Shown here piece after piece: positions 47,001-57,013 of a stretch of 64,000 nt of DNA. The stretch's first letter is position 1, and each line of letters begins with the position of its first letter. A model generated the notes under the pieces. The model saw only the letters and a program-made list of their open reading frames with translations, made no database searches and was not told the origin of the DNA. A program made the position numbers and the translations under genes. This DNA comes from Phlyctochytrium arcticum (Eukaryota; Chytridiomycota; Chytridiomycetes; Chytridiales; Chytridiaceae), in NCBI GenBank assembly GCA_025602905.1, contig JAHLKI010000049.1, forward strand, positions 1-64,000, in the 5' to 3' direction.

Positions 47001-47903
47001 ATGGCGGCGCTGGATCACTTCCAGCTATCAGATCGCGCGTTAGTCATCGGCACGAGCCCCACAATCAGAAGTTATATTACCTTCAGCTCCTTGCTGGATG
47101 CTATCAGTTGTGGTTCCAACATGTCCGCTTTATGCCGCCGGATCTCTTCAATGTCATCCATCAAAGTTTGCCTCTTTTCTTGGGTCTCCTCGATGTCCTT
47201 CTGCAGCTTCCCCTCGCGCTCTTTCGCAAGCTTGACTTCATTTTCTGCCTGAACAGCGGATTGTGAATACAACACCAGGCGCTGAAGATCATACAGCACC
47301 GCACCTTCAATAGTTCTCTTTTCAGTTCCCCAATTTCCGTGTTTTCTGTGAACTGTTTGCTGGCTGTTCTGTCAATCTCCAGCCGTTGCTTCTGAAGGTC
47401 TTGGCCGACATCTTTCACCCGCTTGATGAGTTGTTTCTCATATTCAGCGCATGAAAGTAAAAATGCGTGTAAGGAGCGTAGCCGATCTTCCAAGTAATTA
47501 ATGCTGTGGGACCATTTGAGAATAAAATTTGACAGAGTTCCGTTAGCGTGGATCACCTCTCTTCCGGCACATCCTTTTTCCCCCGGAGCGTCTCTAAGAA
47601 TTTGAATCCTGGGGAAACCTCAAGATTGAAAAGGCCCCCAAGGTAGAATTCTTCCCCACCACCGCCTTCTTCATTGTCGGTTGGTCGAGCTCCAGTCCTG
47701 GTTCGAGTAGATTTTGCTGGCGCAGGATTAAAAACATCGGCTGTAGATGCGGTTATTGATTGAGTGGTTTCGGAAGTTGCAGCAGCGCCGGCTAAAGTAA
47801 ATAGTTACAATGCAATTACTATTATTTAGCTTGACAAAATTTACAGACCTGCCGATAGCTCATACGAGGAGGCAGCCGGGCGGTCACCATCTCGATCAGC
47901 CAT
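44062..47903 (-). CDS. CCDC146: CCDC146-like centriolar/axonemal coiled-coil protein
   Basis: Long coiled-coil protein whose animal counterpart is a microtubule-associated protein of centrosomes and sperm flagella. More than ten exons with 50-80-nt introns encode almost continuous heptads (for example [34 protein letters not shown]). The C-terminus is diagnostic: [20 protein letters not shown], then [20 protein letters not shown], ending PMVKPIEI. The N-terminus begins [18 protein letters not shown] at 47903, then an acidic/Gly-rich segment leading to [20 protein letters not shown]. It is convergent with the copper ATPase (293 nt between). Supports a flagellated organism. Some exon borders are approximate. 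Confidence 0.85.
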
Positions 47904-48339
47904 ATTCGGTGTTGCAAAATATCTAACAGCAAAGAAAAAGAATCTTTTCTTTAGATTATTACGTATGCAGGGTCAGATCATTTGAAGTAAGGTAAAGTTT
48001 AGGTTATTTTGCAGACTACCTTCGTCTGCAATCGGACACTTTCCTGTAGTAGCTACAGTGTACGAAGATGACATGACGGTAAAAATCACCTCACGACAGA
48101 TTCACAAACTTGCTGGACAACGGTTTTAGTGCCAAAAACCGCGAGATGGACGCTGGACTCTAATTTTTACATCCCGCCAAGCATCCTCCAAATGGAACAG
48201 AAAGTAGGTGCGTTTGCAAACTAAAGCTTGCACGCAAGTCTGGGATAAGGAGAAACATTGACTATGTTGGCGTAGGCAATTGGATTTAAGTTACTTAATT
48301 TAAAATGCAAAAGTACAATATGTGGTGGGGCCCTGGCCT
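47904..48339. other. CCDC146 promoter region
   Basis: AT-rich space between the CCDC146 start and the stop of the next minus-strand gene. Nothing coding seen. Confidence 0.5.
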
Positions 48340-49845
48340 TTAGGCAGGGGAAATGATTTCACTGTCTCGCTCAACTGCCTCCGCAGCCTCGGCGGCGGAT
48401 ATATCGGCCATTGACAGTTTTGCTTTTTTGGTCTTGAGAGGCGGCGGTTTGGCGACACCGGGTTCGACCAGGGGAGTGGAACTGCTATCGAAATGGGTAT
48501 CTACGGGGGGAACACCAGACGCGCGCTTTCGTTTTACTTGACGAGTAGGTAGATCTGCCAGAGATGGTGGGAGCGGAGTTGTACGTGGTGTGTATAGCGG
48601 GGAAGCATGGGGAGGTGGTGCATAGGGTGAGTAGTTCATGTTGGCGTACATTGACGGATAGTATGCATGAGACGATGCCCCAAGGTGAGGCGGGAATGGA
48701 CTTGCGAATGGCGCAGAGTGGTGGTATGGGTTCCCGTCATAAGGAGTGGGTGTCGACGGTTGTGGTGGGTATGGTGTGTGGCGCTTTGTTGAACGGTTGC
48801 GGTGTCGTGGGGGTGACATGGGCGGCCCTGGCATGTATGGCGAGTAGTAGTGAGGATGAGCTGCAACTGGTCGGGACGGGCGACCACGGCCAGAGTATGA
48901 ACGGGGGGAGGATCCCACATTTCGATCTGAGCTACTTTCAGCCTTGTCTAACCGATCTGGAATGTTGACGCCAACCTCGCGCGCGGCCTCCTGCCAGTTG
49001 GTAACCATCTGCATATCCATCAAGAATTTTGCATGAACGGAGTTGCTGTCGGAAGGACCAAGTTTGCTGGATTTCCTTGTCGGAATGGAGGCTGGAATGG
49101 AGGAGTTACAGACTTCATCCCGAGTTGGCGAGACGGACTTGGCCGGTGCTGTGAACCTGATGTAAAAATTGCGAGACTTGATGCCCTTCCCGCTCGTGTT
49201 AAAGTTTGACGGGAGGTGAGTGTAGGTTGACATTGGAGGCTCCGCGGCACCGGCCAATGAGAAGGGAGATAGATAGGTAGACCCGTACAGCTCTTGTGCT
49301 GAACTATCCCATTCTGGAGGACCAGGCGTGTAATCACTCCTGGCCAAACCCATCTTTTGGATTTCCCTGGAATCCACCGGGATGTTGAATGGATCTATTG
49401 GAACTGATGGGGCAGATGCGGCTGATGATGAACCAGGTGGGGATTGAAAGCTTCTCGACAGCTCGTACGGCCAGTTGAATCTATCTTTGCCGGCGGTCCC
49501 TGGGCGAAGGCCAACCATACCACCCACGGATAGTTTGGGAGCCGAGAGCTTTGGGTCTTGAGCAGCTACCACGGATATTTGACAAATGGCTCCCCATGGT
49601 GCAATGTATCCGCAATTTCCGAGGTCCTCGCGAGTCCATTTGACGTGGTTGAGATAGTGATGTAAGGAGGCTACTGCAGGGAGAAACTCACGAGAGCCAG
49701 CGAGCTCTACCAAGCGCTCGAACGCCTCGCAGACAATCGGATCCAATGGTACTGAAAGGTCCAAGACTAGTCGAGCAAGATCCTCAATCTCGCGGATATC
49801 GTGCAAGTGTCGCGCGGTCGAAAAAATGGGAGGTGGCTCAAGCAT
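48340..49845 (-). CDS. Proline/histidine-rich disordered protein, unrecognised
   Basis: Single exon of 501 codons, family not recognised. The N-terminal ~100 residues look folded and helical (EIEDLARLVLDLSVPLDPIV, FERLVELAGSREFLPAVASL, HHYLNHVKWTREDLGNCGYI). The rest is low-complexity: Ser/Pro-rich, then Pro/His/Tyr-rich (about 48560-48930), ending with two basic, possibly nuclear-localisation patches (RQVKRKRASG and PPLKTKKAKLS) and an acidic/alanine tail. The ATG at 49845 is the first in frame. The composition suggests a nuclear regulator, but this is only inference. It lies in tandem upstream of CCDC146. Confidence 0.7.
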   Translation of the reverse strand: MLEPPPIFSTARHLHDIREIEDLARLVLDLSVPLDPIVCEAFERLVELAGSREFLPAVASLHHYLNHVKWTREDLGNCGYIAPWGAICQISVVAAQDPKLSAPKLSVGGMVGLRPGTAGKDRFNWPYELSRSFQSPPGSSSAASAPSVPIDPFNIPVDSREIQKMGLARSDYTPGPPEWDSSAQELYGSTYLSPFSLAGAAEPPMSTYTHLPSNFNTSGKGIKSRNFYIRFTAPAKSVSPTRDEVCNSSIPASIPTRKSSKLGPSDSNSVHAKFLMDMQMVTNWQEAAREVGVNIPDRLDKAESSSDRNVGSSPRSYSGRGRPSRPVAAHPHYYSPYMPGPPMSPPRHRNRSTKRHTPYPPQPSTPTPYDGNPYHHSAPFASPFPPHLGASSHAYYPSMYANMNYSPYAPPPHASPLYTPRTTPLPPSLADLPTRQVKRKRASGVPPVDTHFDSSSTPLVEPGVAKPPPLKTKKAKLSMADISAAEAAEAVERDSEIISPA

Positions 49846-50439
49846 TGTTGATATACGAGTATATATGAGGCGAAGAATAATAGAGAGGCGTCGTCGGGAG
49901 AGAGCGCTGATCCGTAAAGTGTAGTCCGTTCCCAGATGCGAGTTGAGGAGATGTTCACTTTTGCCACAAAGTAGCGGATTGGAGGTAAGGACTTGAGGCG
50001 AATCCTGCTGGCAAGTTCTTGCTCCTTGCTCTTCTTTTTAAATACCTACCTGTTCCCCCGCAGACTCTTGACAAGACCTTGTGACTTCTTGCTCCTAGCC
50101 GGGTGTGCTGCGTTGCGTCAAGCTAGTATTCTAATGCTTCACAAAGACCATTGTTGCTTGGGGATCCTTTCTAATTCCCGGCGCGCTTTTACGCTGTTGG
50201 TATAGCGCTGGACCCGTACCAGTGGATAATCATGGATGTTGTTTGCTCAGGTCCAGGATGATCTGACCAAGGGTCGTCGCCTGCCCAGAGCTGAGGACCG
50301 CACCCTCATTGCACTTAGTATTCTGAAGGCCCATACCGAGCCGGTTGGCCCGATCTATTTCTGGCCTTCGGTTGCTTGCTGACGGGAGCGCGCGTTCGCG
50401 TCGTCGGACATTTGCTTACGTGCTCGCCCACGTGATGCA
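49846..50439. other. Upstream region with a 48-codon ORF
   Basis: Mostly noncoding. An ATG at 50236 opens a short coding-like frame (LTKGRRLPRAEDRTLIALSI) stopping at 50382, just before the dispersed repeat. It may be an exon remnant or chance; no family recognised. Confidence 0.3.
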
Positions 50440-51480
50440 AAATAGCGCGGATCGAGCAGCGGCACAGTACATTCGCTGTGCCACCATGGGAACTTCGCTA
50501 ATACAAAAGCGCGTTGGGCGCGTCGCCGGTGGCCATCCATCTTGCACAATCTACTTTTGCCGAGATCTTTTTGGTACAAAGCCAGTTGGGGCAGGATGAG
50601 GCAAGAACTCCCACTACGTGACACCATACGGGGATCGGAAGGGGAGGGTGTAGGTATTCATACTGAGACTTTGCCTTGTCTGCTGCCACGTTGAGACTTG
50701 ATGGAACTCCCGATCCGTGAGACCATGTGGGGATCGGAGACGGAGGGTGCAGGTATGCACTATTGTCGGTAGTGTATTACTGAGACCACCTGTTCTTGAC
50801 TGGTGACCGCCTCAACTGGTTTTGTTGTCAACTTGATCTCGCGCATTGCTCTTGCTCAATCCTTGAGTGGAAGGTAATTAAATTAACCTTTGTTGCACCG
50901 TGATTTATTTGGTCAAGTACTAACTCCTTACCGAGAACAGTAGGAACATCACTCACGTAATATCTTCAAGCCAAGTACACCCGTATTCTGCCTCCGCTCA
51001 TTTGGGGCCCATAAACTCGGCCTATTTTGGTATGTTGGTATCGCTTTTTCCTGATCCACTTGATTTCCTCTTTTAACGAACCCTCGCTTGCCACAGCTGA
51101 TCCAAAGAGGGGGACGTCCTCAATCCAGACCAGAGTATCGGCGATGGGGATAAAGCCGGCCTAGCAAACCAAGCCGCTGACTGAAACAAGCAATTCTCGG
51201 CACAGAGTATGGTGAGAATTTTCGAGTTTGCGGTATGCCTCGTCTTCTGGTATTAATTGTTACTCTAGCCAAAATTTGTCGGGAGCGAGGCATCTATGGG
51301 ATTTTAAAGAAGTCCGGGTGCGCTACCTAAAAGTACGCATGAACAAGACAAATGCACCCCCTACACACACGCACACATTCTTCCCCCTCCCATCGTGTGG
51401 TCCTAAATGTATCAGTTGTCAAATGGATTATAGTAATTCTAGCACAAACAATACAATATGAACCCCCTCTTTTTTCAATC
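50440..51480 (-). repeat. Dispersed repeat, copy B (inverted partner at 20.9-21.85 kb)
   Basis: Reverse complement of the 20.88-21.85 kb repeat, diverged by substitutions and small indels. The two internal sub-units are present here too, at 50606-50662 and 50703-50760. Each reads, on the minus strand, as an ACACCCTCC or GCACCCTCC start, a TCCGATCCCC core, then ATGGT(C/G)TCACG. No open reading frame is conserved between copies, so the repeat is probably noncoding. Confidence 0.75.
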
Positions 51481-51873
51481 GAAATTTCTTACATGACCCT
51501 GTTGTTCAAAGTATCCAAAACGTGTGGGATATAAAATCAAGTCTAGTACTAGTATGCAGACCGATGAAACAGAACGCGGTGGGAGGGCGCTAGTCTTGAT
51601 AACTCATAAAAAATGGGTCCTACATACCCGACAGGTCTACCCATACCAACGCCTTATCTGAAACATAACACGTATTTGTACGGCGCAGTACCGTAGTAAC
51701 AACGAGTACCGCACGCAAGTACGTTACACTTCGTTCGCAACAAGATGAACTTCCGGCAGGAGGACATTTGCAAGGCTATACTCGAAATACCTATACCGAT
51801 CAGAAAGGACGCGTCTACATACGTCACACTTTCACTGCTTATACTTTTCATTGCACCTGAACATGAACGGTAA

Positions 51874-53422
51874 CTAACTTTTCTCTGGCTGCGAGAGCTT
51901 CTTTTGCCAATACGATTTTAATCTGGACAGAGAGGTTATGATGGTCACTACAACATCCATACAATCATTTTCCGAGTTTCTAGTCACACGGTCACTCGTC
52001 CAACCTCTGCCGCTTCCTTGGCATGCTTCTTCAGCATGACTAGAAGAATACACAAATTTCTCCAAAGCGGCAATAGCTGTTTGGCAGTCGGTGTTGGGGT
52101 GTCTGTGGTTTTCAGGCTGCTCCTTTTCATGATGAACGTTGGTTTTGTCAAAAGCGTTGCATGCTGCGTCATTGGCTTCCTTCATCTTCTTGAAACCCAC
52201 TGATATGAAACCTCGCTGGTGAATTCACGATGCAATCTCCGTGGGTCCAATATTTTTCCCAAGTTTGCGTCGCCTATCCGCAAGGTATTGATCGTGACAT
52301 AGTGTGGCCAATTGCCGGAAAGAAATTGCGGCGCTGGTGGCTGCGAAAATTTGCTGGAGAAGGGTCAAGAACGCAGCGCACAATAGTTGAGAGGCAGTGC
52401 AAGACTATCACGACATGGTTTCTCTTTCTATATCGGATGAATAGTGGGAGCAGCCTCTTTAGGGCAAGCTTGTATTCGGCTATACTTCCACTGGCCAAAG
52501 CTGTTGCCGCGTCCAACACCAATGGCAGCTCCTCGTCAAATAGGCGGATGAGGGAGTCGATGATCACGGCCTGCATGGGTGAGAAGGCATCTTTGTGCCG
52601 GGTATAATTGTCCATGACACGAACTTTGCATCGCTTCCATGCCATGAAGAGCATGGTCAGTAGCATTACTCTTCTTACTGGCCGCAATTTGACGAGTTGG
52701 ATGGCGAGGTGGGGGAAGGCCGAACCCCAAATGGGCATAAAGACGCCAAAATTCCATACAAGCAAAGCTGAACTGAATGCGATTAGCTAGCATATTCCCT
52801 CGATATAAATATGGCTTTGTACCTTGCTGCGCGTTCAGGGCTATGTGCGTGGCATCTGGCCATGGGAAGAGCAGCTGGCGAAGATAGGAGGTTATCGTGA
52901 ATATTTTGACTTTGGGACCATAATGCCTTCAGGACGTTCCGCCAGACATAAAAGCCCCCTGCCAACCATATAAAGCCGCCTTTATATGATTTGATGAATG
53001 TCGCAACATTTCTCTTGCCGAGGAAGGATGCCTGGGGATTTATGAGGCATCGCTCGCAGAACGTGCACAGAGAGATTGTTTCCCGGTAAAAAGTGGCGAA
53101 ACCTGGATGGCTAGGTCCCGGAGTGAGGTATTGGAGTAGCCGTTGGTGAAGCTTGCGACGTTGCCTTGGTTGTCTGCGGTCCCCAGGGGCTTGTGGTCGG
53201 CGAAGGTGTCTCTGCCTCATCAAACCACATATCCGAAAGTTGCAATAAGCACACAAACTGCCCTCTCTGCATGAGCAAATGTTGGACAGCAAACATGGCG
53301 AGATTGCGTAGCCCGAGCATGCTGTTGAAGTTTCGCCAATGAGCGTATGCCCTTTCGGCTGGATGTCCGATGATTTGCTCTTCAACCCACTCCGGCGAAA
53401 ATTGAATGTTGTGGTTTCTCAA
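51874..53422 (-). pseudogene. Possible transposon-derived multi-exon gene or remnant
   Basis: A series of coding-like minus-strand frames: QFSPEWVEEQIIGHPAERAY and LRNLAMFAVQHLLMQRGQFV (53.2-53.4 kb), FADHKPLGTADNQGNVASFT (about 53.15 kb), a frame at 52274-52765 (VIIDSLIRLFDEELPLVLDA, LALKRLLPLFIRYRKRNHVV) and an end at 51874 (GFKKMKEANDAACNAFDKTN). A 50-nt intron (52773-52822) joins two of these in phase, but around 53.2 kb no splice reconciles the frames. The middle faintly recalls DUF6589-type proteins linked to fungal mobile elements; I cannot confirm this. It sits next to the dispersed repeat. Confidence 0.3.
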
Positions 53423-54702
53423 GTCTCATACAATAGCCCCCGCATCGAACAAATGACTCGATACAGCTTGACACTCCTCTTGGCATCTTTGCGAGGCCGG
53501 CGAGTGCGTGCTTCTATATTTGCGTTGAACCGTTTGTCGCGTGAACGACTATAGTGATGGTAAGGATTGCGCAAGCGGTGGATCCGGCTTGGGCATAGCA
53601 GCAGGCGCACCGAGGGCGCGTGTGTATAGAGGGTTGGTTTTCCGCGGATGACAGTCGTTTGCGGGAATTTGGCCCTTTGATCCGTTTGGTCCACCCCTCT
53701 TCCTTTGAGTTTCCGTATGACTAGCCAGTCCACTGAACACTTTTGTTCTCCCAAGTAATTATGTGCACACCTCCCAGACTTCCCAATCCAAACGATCCGT
53801 TCGATTGACGTTGTATTCCTGTGTTTTAGGATATCGACTTTCAAACTTTTGTAGAATACCAGCACAAGCGATCTTTGGGGGGAAAAGATTGAAATTAGTA
53901 TAAATGACAGCTTTATCGCCTCCCATGCGGTCTTACATGTATCAGAACTTCTTTGTTATTGACCGTATGCCTGTCACTTTGCGGAGATCAGCAAGGCCGT
54001 TGGTCGGTTCGCTCTGCGGGAAGCTGCCCCGGCGGGTTGGGGGGCGCATTCCTTCATTGCTAATGCCCTCCTCCTTCCCATATATCCCGCTGGAGTGGAT
54101 CTACGTCTTGCCGGCAAGAGTGACAGGTCCGGTCCCTCCGTTTGATTGCGGCACATTCCTCGCCGGCACCTTCACAAGGACATGGCGGCAGGTGAAGCCG
54201 ACATCAAGCAAATAGTAGAGACACCAGATCCGGCACTGGTAGATAAGCTGCCTGTACTGAATTTCTTCGCGTGAGACACTGAGAATCGCCGCGACGCGAT
54301 AGTTATACGCGACCTCTCAACCCTAGCTCACCCAATTCGGGTGTCGCCGCCTATCAACGGAACGTTCGCTGCGATTTCGGCCAGCGCATCATCACCTTTT
54401 CCGCCTGCTAAATCTGCTCTAGTCAGACCGGCCTATTCTCATCACCACCAACCTTAGACATATACCGCCGCAACAGACGTCTGGCGTAAGAAGCAACCGC
54501 CGAGTTTACTTGTTGTGTAGGTGGCCAAGAAAAAACATGTCTGCTCCTGGAGCGCAATCTTACGCAGTCTTCTCTTTCTCAACAGGCATATACTGAAAGA
54601 ACCACAGAAACCCCTGAATCTCAATTACAAGAATGTAGGCTACCGCACCATACATTCTCATGTTTAGGGACTAATTACTTGTTGGCAGCATCGCATTTTT
54701 AC
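53423..54702. other. Intergenic stretch, no supported gene
   Basis: Region upstream of Sec14. A 148-codon minus-strand frame (53419-53865) and a 103-codon plus-strand frame (53904-54215) have no recognisable content. They could be further pieces of the neighbouring remnant or chance. Confidence 0.4.
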
Positions 54703-55638
54703 ATGGCAGAGGGACAAACCGGGCGCGTGGGAAACCTGACCCCACAGGAACAAGAGACATTGGCTCAGTTCAAAAAAGAGATTACCGAGGAGAATGTCTA
54801 TGACCCGGCAAAACATGACGACCACATCTTGCTTCGATTTTTGCGTGCCCGCAAGTTTCAAATTCCCGCGGCAAAGAAAATGTGGACAGATTATGTCAAT
54901 TGGCGGAAAGAGTTTGGTACCGAAGAAATCCTGACTTCCTTTGACTTTCCCGAATACCCGGTCGTGAAAAAGTTTTACCCGCGATTTTATCACAAGGTGG
55001 ACAAACAGGGTCGGCCAATCTACATCGAACTCCTTGGTGGCGTCGATGTCAAGCAATTGTTTGCGGTCACGGATATTGACCGCATGTTGAAGAACCACGT
55101 ATATGAGTACGAAAAGCTGGTGAATTACCGCCTGCCGGCCTGCTCCAAGAAGGCCGGGCACTACATAGAGCAGAGCTGCACGATTTTGGACCTTAAAGGT
55201 GTCTACATCACCCAGTTCCCAAGTGTGGCCAACCTTGTCAAACAAGTATCCACTATTGCACAAAACTACTACCCAGAGATGCTGGGGAAAATGTACATTA
55301 TCAACGCGCCAATGCTGTTCACGGGAGTTTGGTCGATCGTGAAGGGATTTCTGGATGAGGTTACGGTCAGCAAGATCAACATTCTTGGTTCAAGCTACAA
55401 GTCAAAGCTTTTGGAGACAATCGATGAGGCAAATCTTCCAAAGATGTTTGGCGGATCATGCAACTGCCCAGGAGGATGCGACCACGCCGACGTTGGACCA
55501 TGGAACGATGGAACCGTTGAAGGTTATCCCCAGGAAGTCATGGAAAAGGTATGCACACGTATTGTACGATTTTTTGAAACAGCATTGCTAATTTTACGAC
55601 AGTTCAACCGCTTGTACGGACCTGCCCCACAGAAATAG
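54703..55638 (+). CDS. SEC14: Sec14 phosphatidylinositol/phosphatidylcholine transfer protein
   Basis: Sec14-family CRAL-TRIO protein that exchanges PI and PC and supports lipid signalling at the Golgi. Two exons (54703-55548 and 55603-55638), 293 aa. The CRAL-TRIO N-terminal part is DDHILLRFLRARKFQIPAAK. The lipid-binding domain has PRFYHKVDKQGRPIYIELLG, SCTILDLKGVYITQF, YYPEMLGKMYIINAPMLFTG, VSKINILGSSYKSKLLETI and LPKMFGGSCNCPGGCDHADV, closely following yeast Sec14. Length is about that of the yeast protein. The ATG at 54703 gives MAEGQTGRVGNLTPQEQETL; the frame is open a few codons upstream but only from TTG. Confidence 0.95.
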   Translation: MAEGQTGRVGNLTPQEQETLAQFKKEITEENVYDPAKHDDHILLRFLRARKFQIPAAKKMWTDYVNWRKEFGTEEILTSFDFPEYPVVKKFYPRFYHKVDKQGRPIYIELLGGVDVKQLFAVTDIDRMLKNHVYEYEKLVNYRLPACSKKAGHYIEQSCTILDLKGVYITQFPSVANLVKQVSTIAQNYYPEMLGKMYIINAPMLFTGVWSIVKGFLDEVTVSKINILGSSYKSKLLETIDEANLPKMFGGSCNCPGGCDHADVGPWNDGTVEGYPQEVMEKVCTRIVRFFETALLILRQFNRLYGPAPQK

Positions 55639-55831
55639 GTTTTCCGGAGATTTTCTTTTCTGAAACCATACGATGTCGTCTTATTATTTTTGTTTGATAC
55701 TCCCACTGTTGTAATCTAGTCTGATCCTATACCAGAGCCTCTGGTCGCTTTTCCGGACAGGACCCTCTAATCCAATTGTCCCCGAGCACGCGATATCATC
55801 CTGAAACCATCTACATAATATGGGATAAAGA

Positions 55832-56871
55832 CTAATCGGAATCGTCATCATCAGCGGTCATTCCAGCTGCATAGCCGGTCCCGGTCGCTTGCATCAAGTA
55901 CGATGCTGTCTCATCGGATTTTGCGATTTCAACGGCGGTCTTGCCGTCCTTGTTGCGTAATTTTGTGTCTATTCCGCCTTGTGCCAACAGCTGCTGAACC
56001 ACTTTCGCATGACCTCCTGCACCAACAGTTAGTTTCGTACGAGTATACACTCAAGATTATAAGCTGTACTGACCCCAAGCTGCCAGATGCAGAGGTGTAT
56101 CGCCCAGTTTGTTCTATTCATAATCAAACAAGATTAGTCTCTGTCTTTCTCTGCCTCAGACTTCAACGTACTTGAGAGTTGAGAGCTGGCTGCTTTGGGA
56201 GGAGAAGATTCAACACCTCAAGATGTCCCCCTCTGCAAGCCCAATGCAATGGGGCATTGCCAGCCTTGTCCAAGGTGTTTACGGAAATACCCGCATCCAG
56301 TAGCTCCTTGGCAAATCCCGCGTTACCTATGGACATTTCCGTGAGCTGAATGTCGGCTGGATCAGAAGCTCCGCGCCAAACCTCGCTTGGCCGCCTCTGC
56401 GAGAAAAGGATGGATGTTCAGATTTAGGTAAACAAACAGTATAACCTCATGATAGACTCACCGTGCAATGGATTATCTATTTCAGCCGTATTTTCTCCAA
56501 CTAGATTGATGTATGAAGCATCATCCATGGTGCTGATATACGCCAGGACTTACCGTAATTCGAAGGAACCATGCCTTCCTTGTCTCCACATCGACACTTC
56601 CACCAACTAGGCTCGTCTTTACTCAAAACACTGGATCGTTTTCGTAAGTTCATGACCCGTTTCTAGTCTATAGATCCCACTCACTATATGACATCCCCTT
56701 CCGAGAAACTCAGCTCGTCTGGCCGTTGTCCTTGATAATCATACAGGGCACGAACAACAGAGATTTCCTTCTTTCCGGGTCTGCGATGGAGGGATCCTTC
56801 AAGTCAGATCGACCAAGACTTTCCTCATTCCAAGTAACCTACCGGCTGGGGCGTGGTGGTGGTGGTGGCAT
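55832..56871 (-). CDS. OSTF1: OSTF1-like SH3/ankyrin adaptor
   Basis: Small cytosolic adaptor with one SH3 domain and ankyrin repeats, orthologous in layout to osteoclast-stimulating factor 1. The first exon (ATG at 56871) encodes MPPPPPRPSR and joins PGKKEISVVRALYDYQGQ in phase. The SH3 continues with RPDELSFSEGDVI, DEPSWWKCRCGDKEGMVPSN and Y. After DNPLHG come the repeats: AELLDAG-type GNAGFAKELLDAGISVNTLD, KAGNAPLHWACRGGHLEVLN, NKLGDTPLHLAAWG and GHAKVVQQLLAQGGIDTKLR. The tail is acidic (DDDDSD). About six exons. Head-to-head with the LIM gene. Confidence 0.85.
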
Positions 56872-57013
56872 TTTGCTGATCGTTTCACGGCAAACAGTTA
56901 ATGCTGTTAGATGGGCGGAAAAGAAGAACGTTTTTGAGCCAGTCACGGTGCTCACGTCACGACCTCGAGAATTCAAACGGAATTCGCCAATCACCAAACA
57001 CAAAACTCACAGG
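56872..57013. promoter_or_regulatory. Short shared bidirectional promoter
   Basis: Only 142 nt separate the start codons of the OSTF1-like (-) and LIM (+) genes, so the two must share or overlap promoter sequence. No TATA box is obvious. The interval contains CTCACGTCACGA near 56952, a CRE/E-box-like stretch. Confidence 0.55.
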
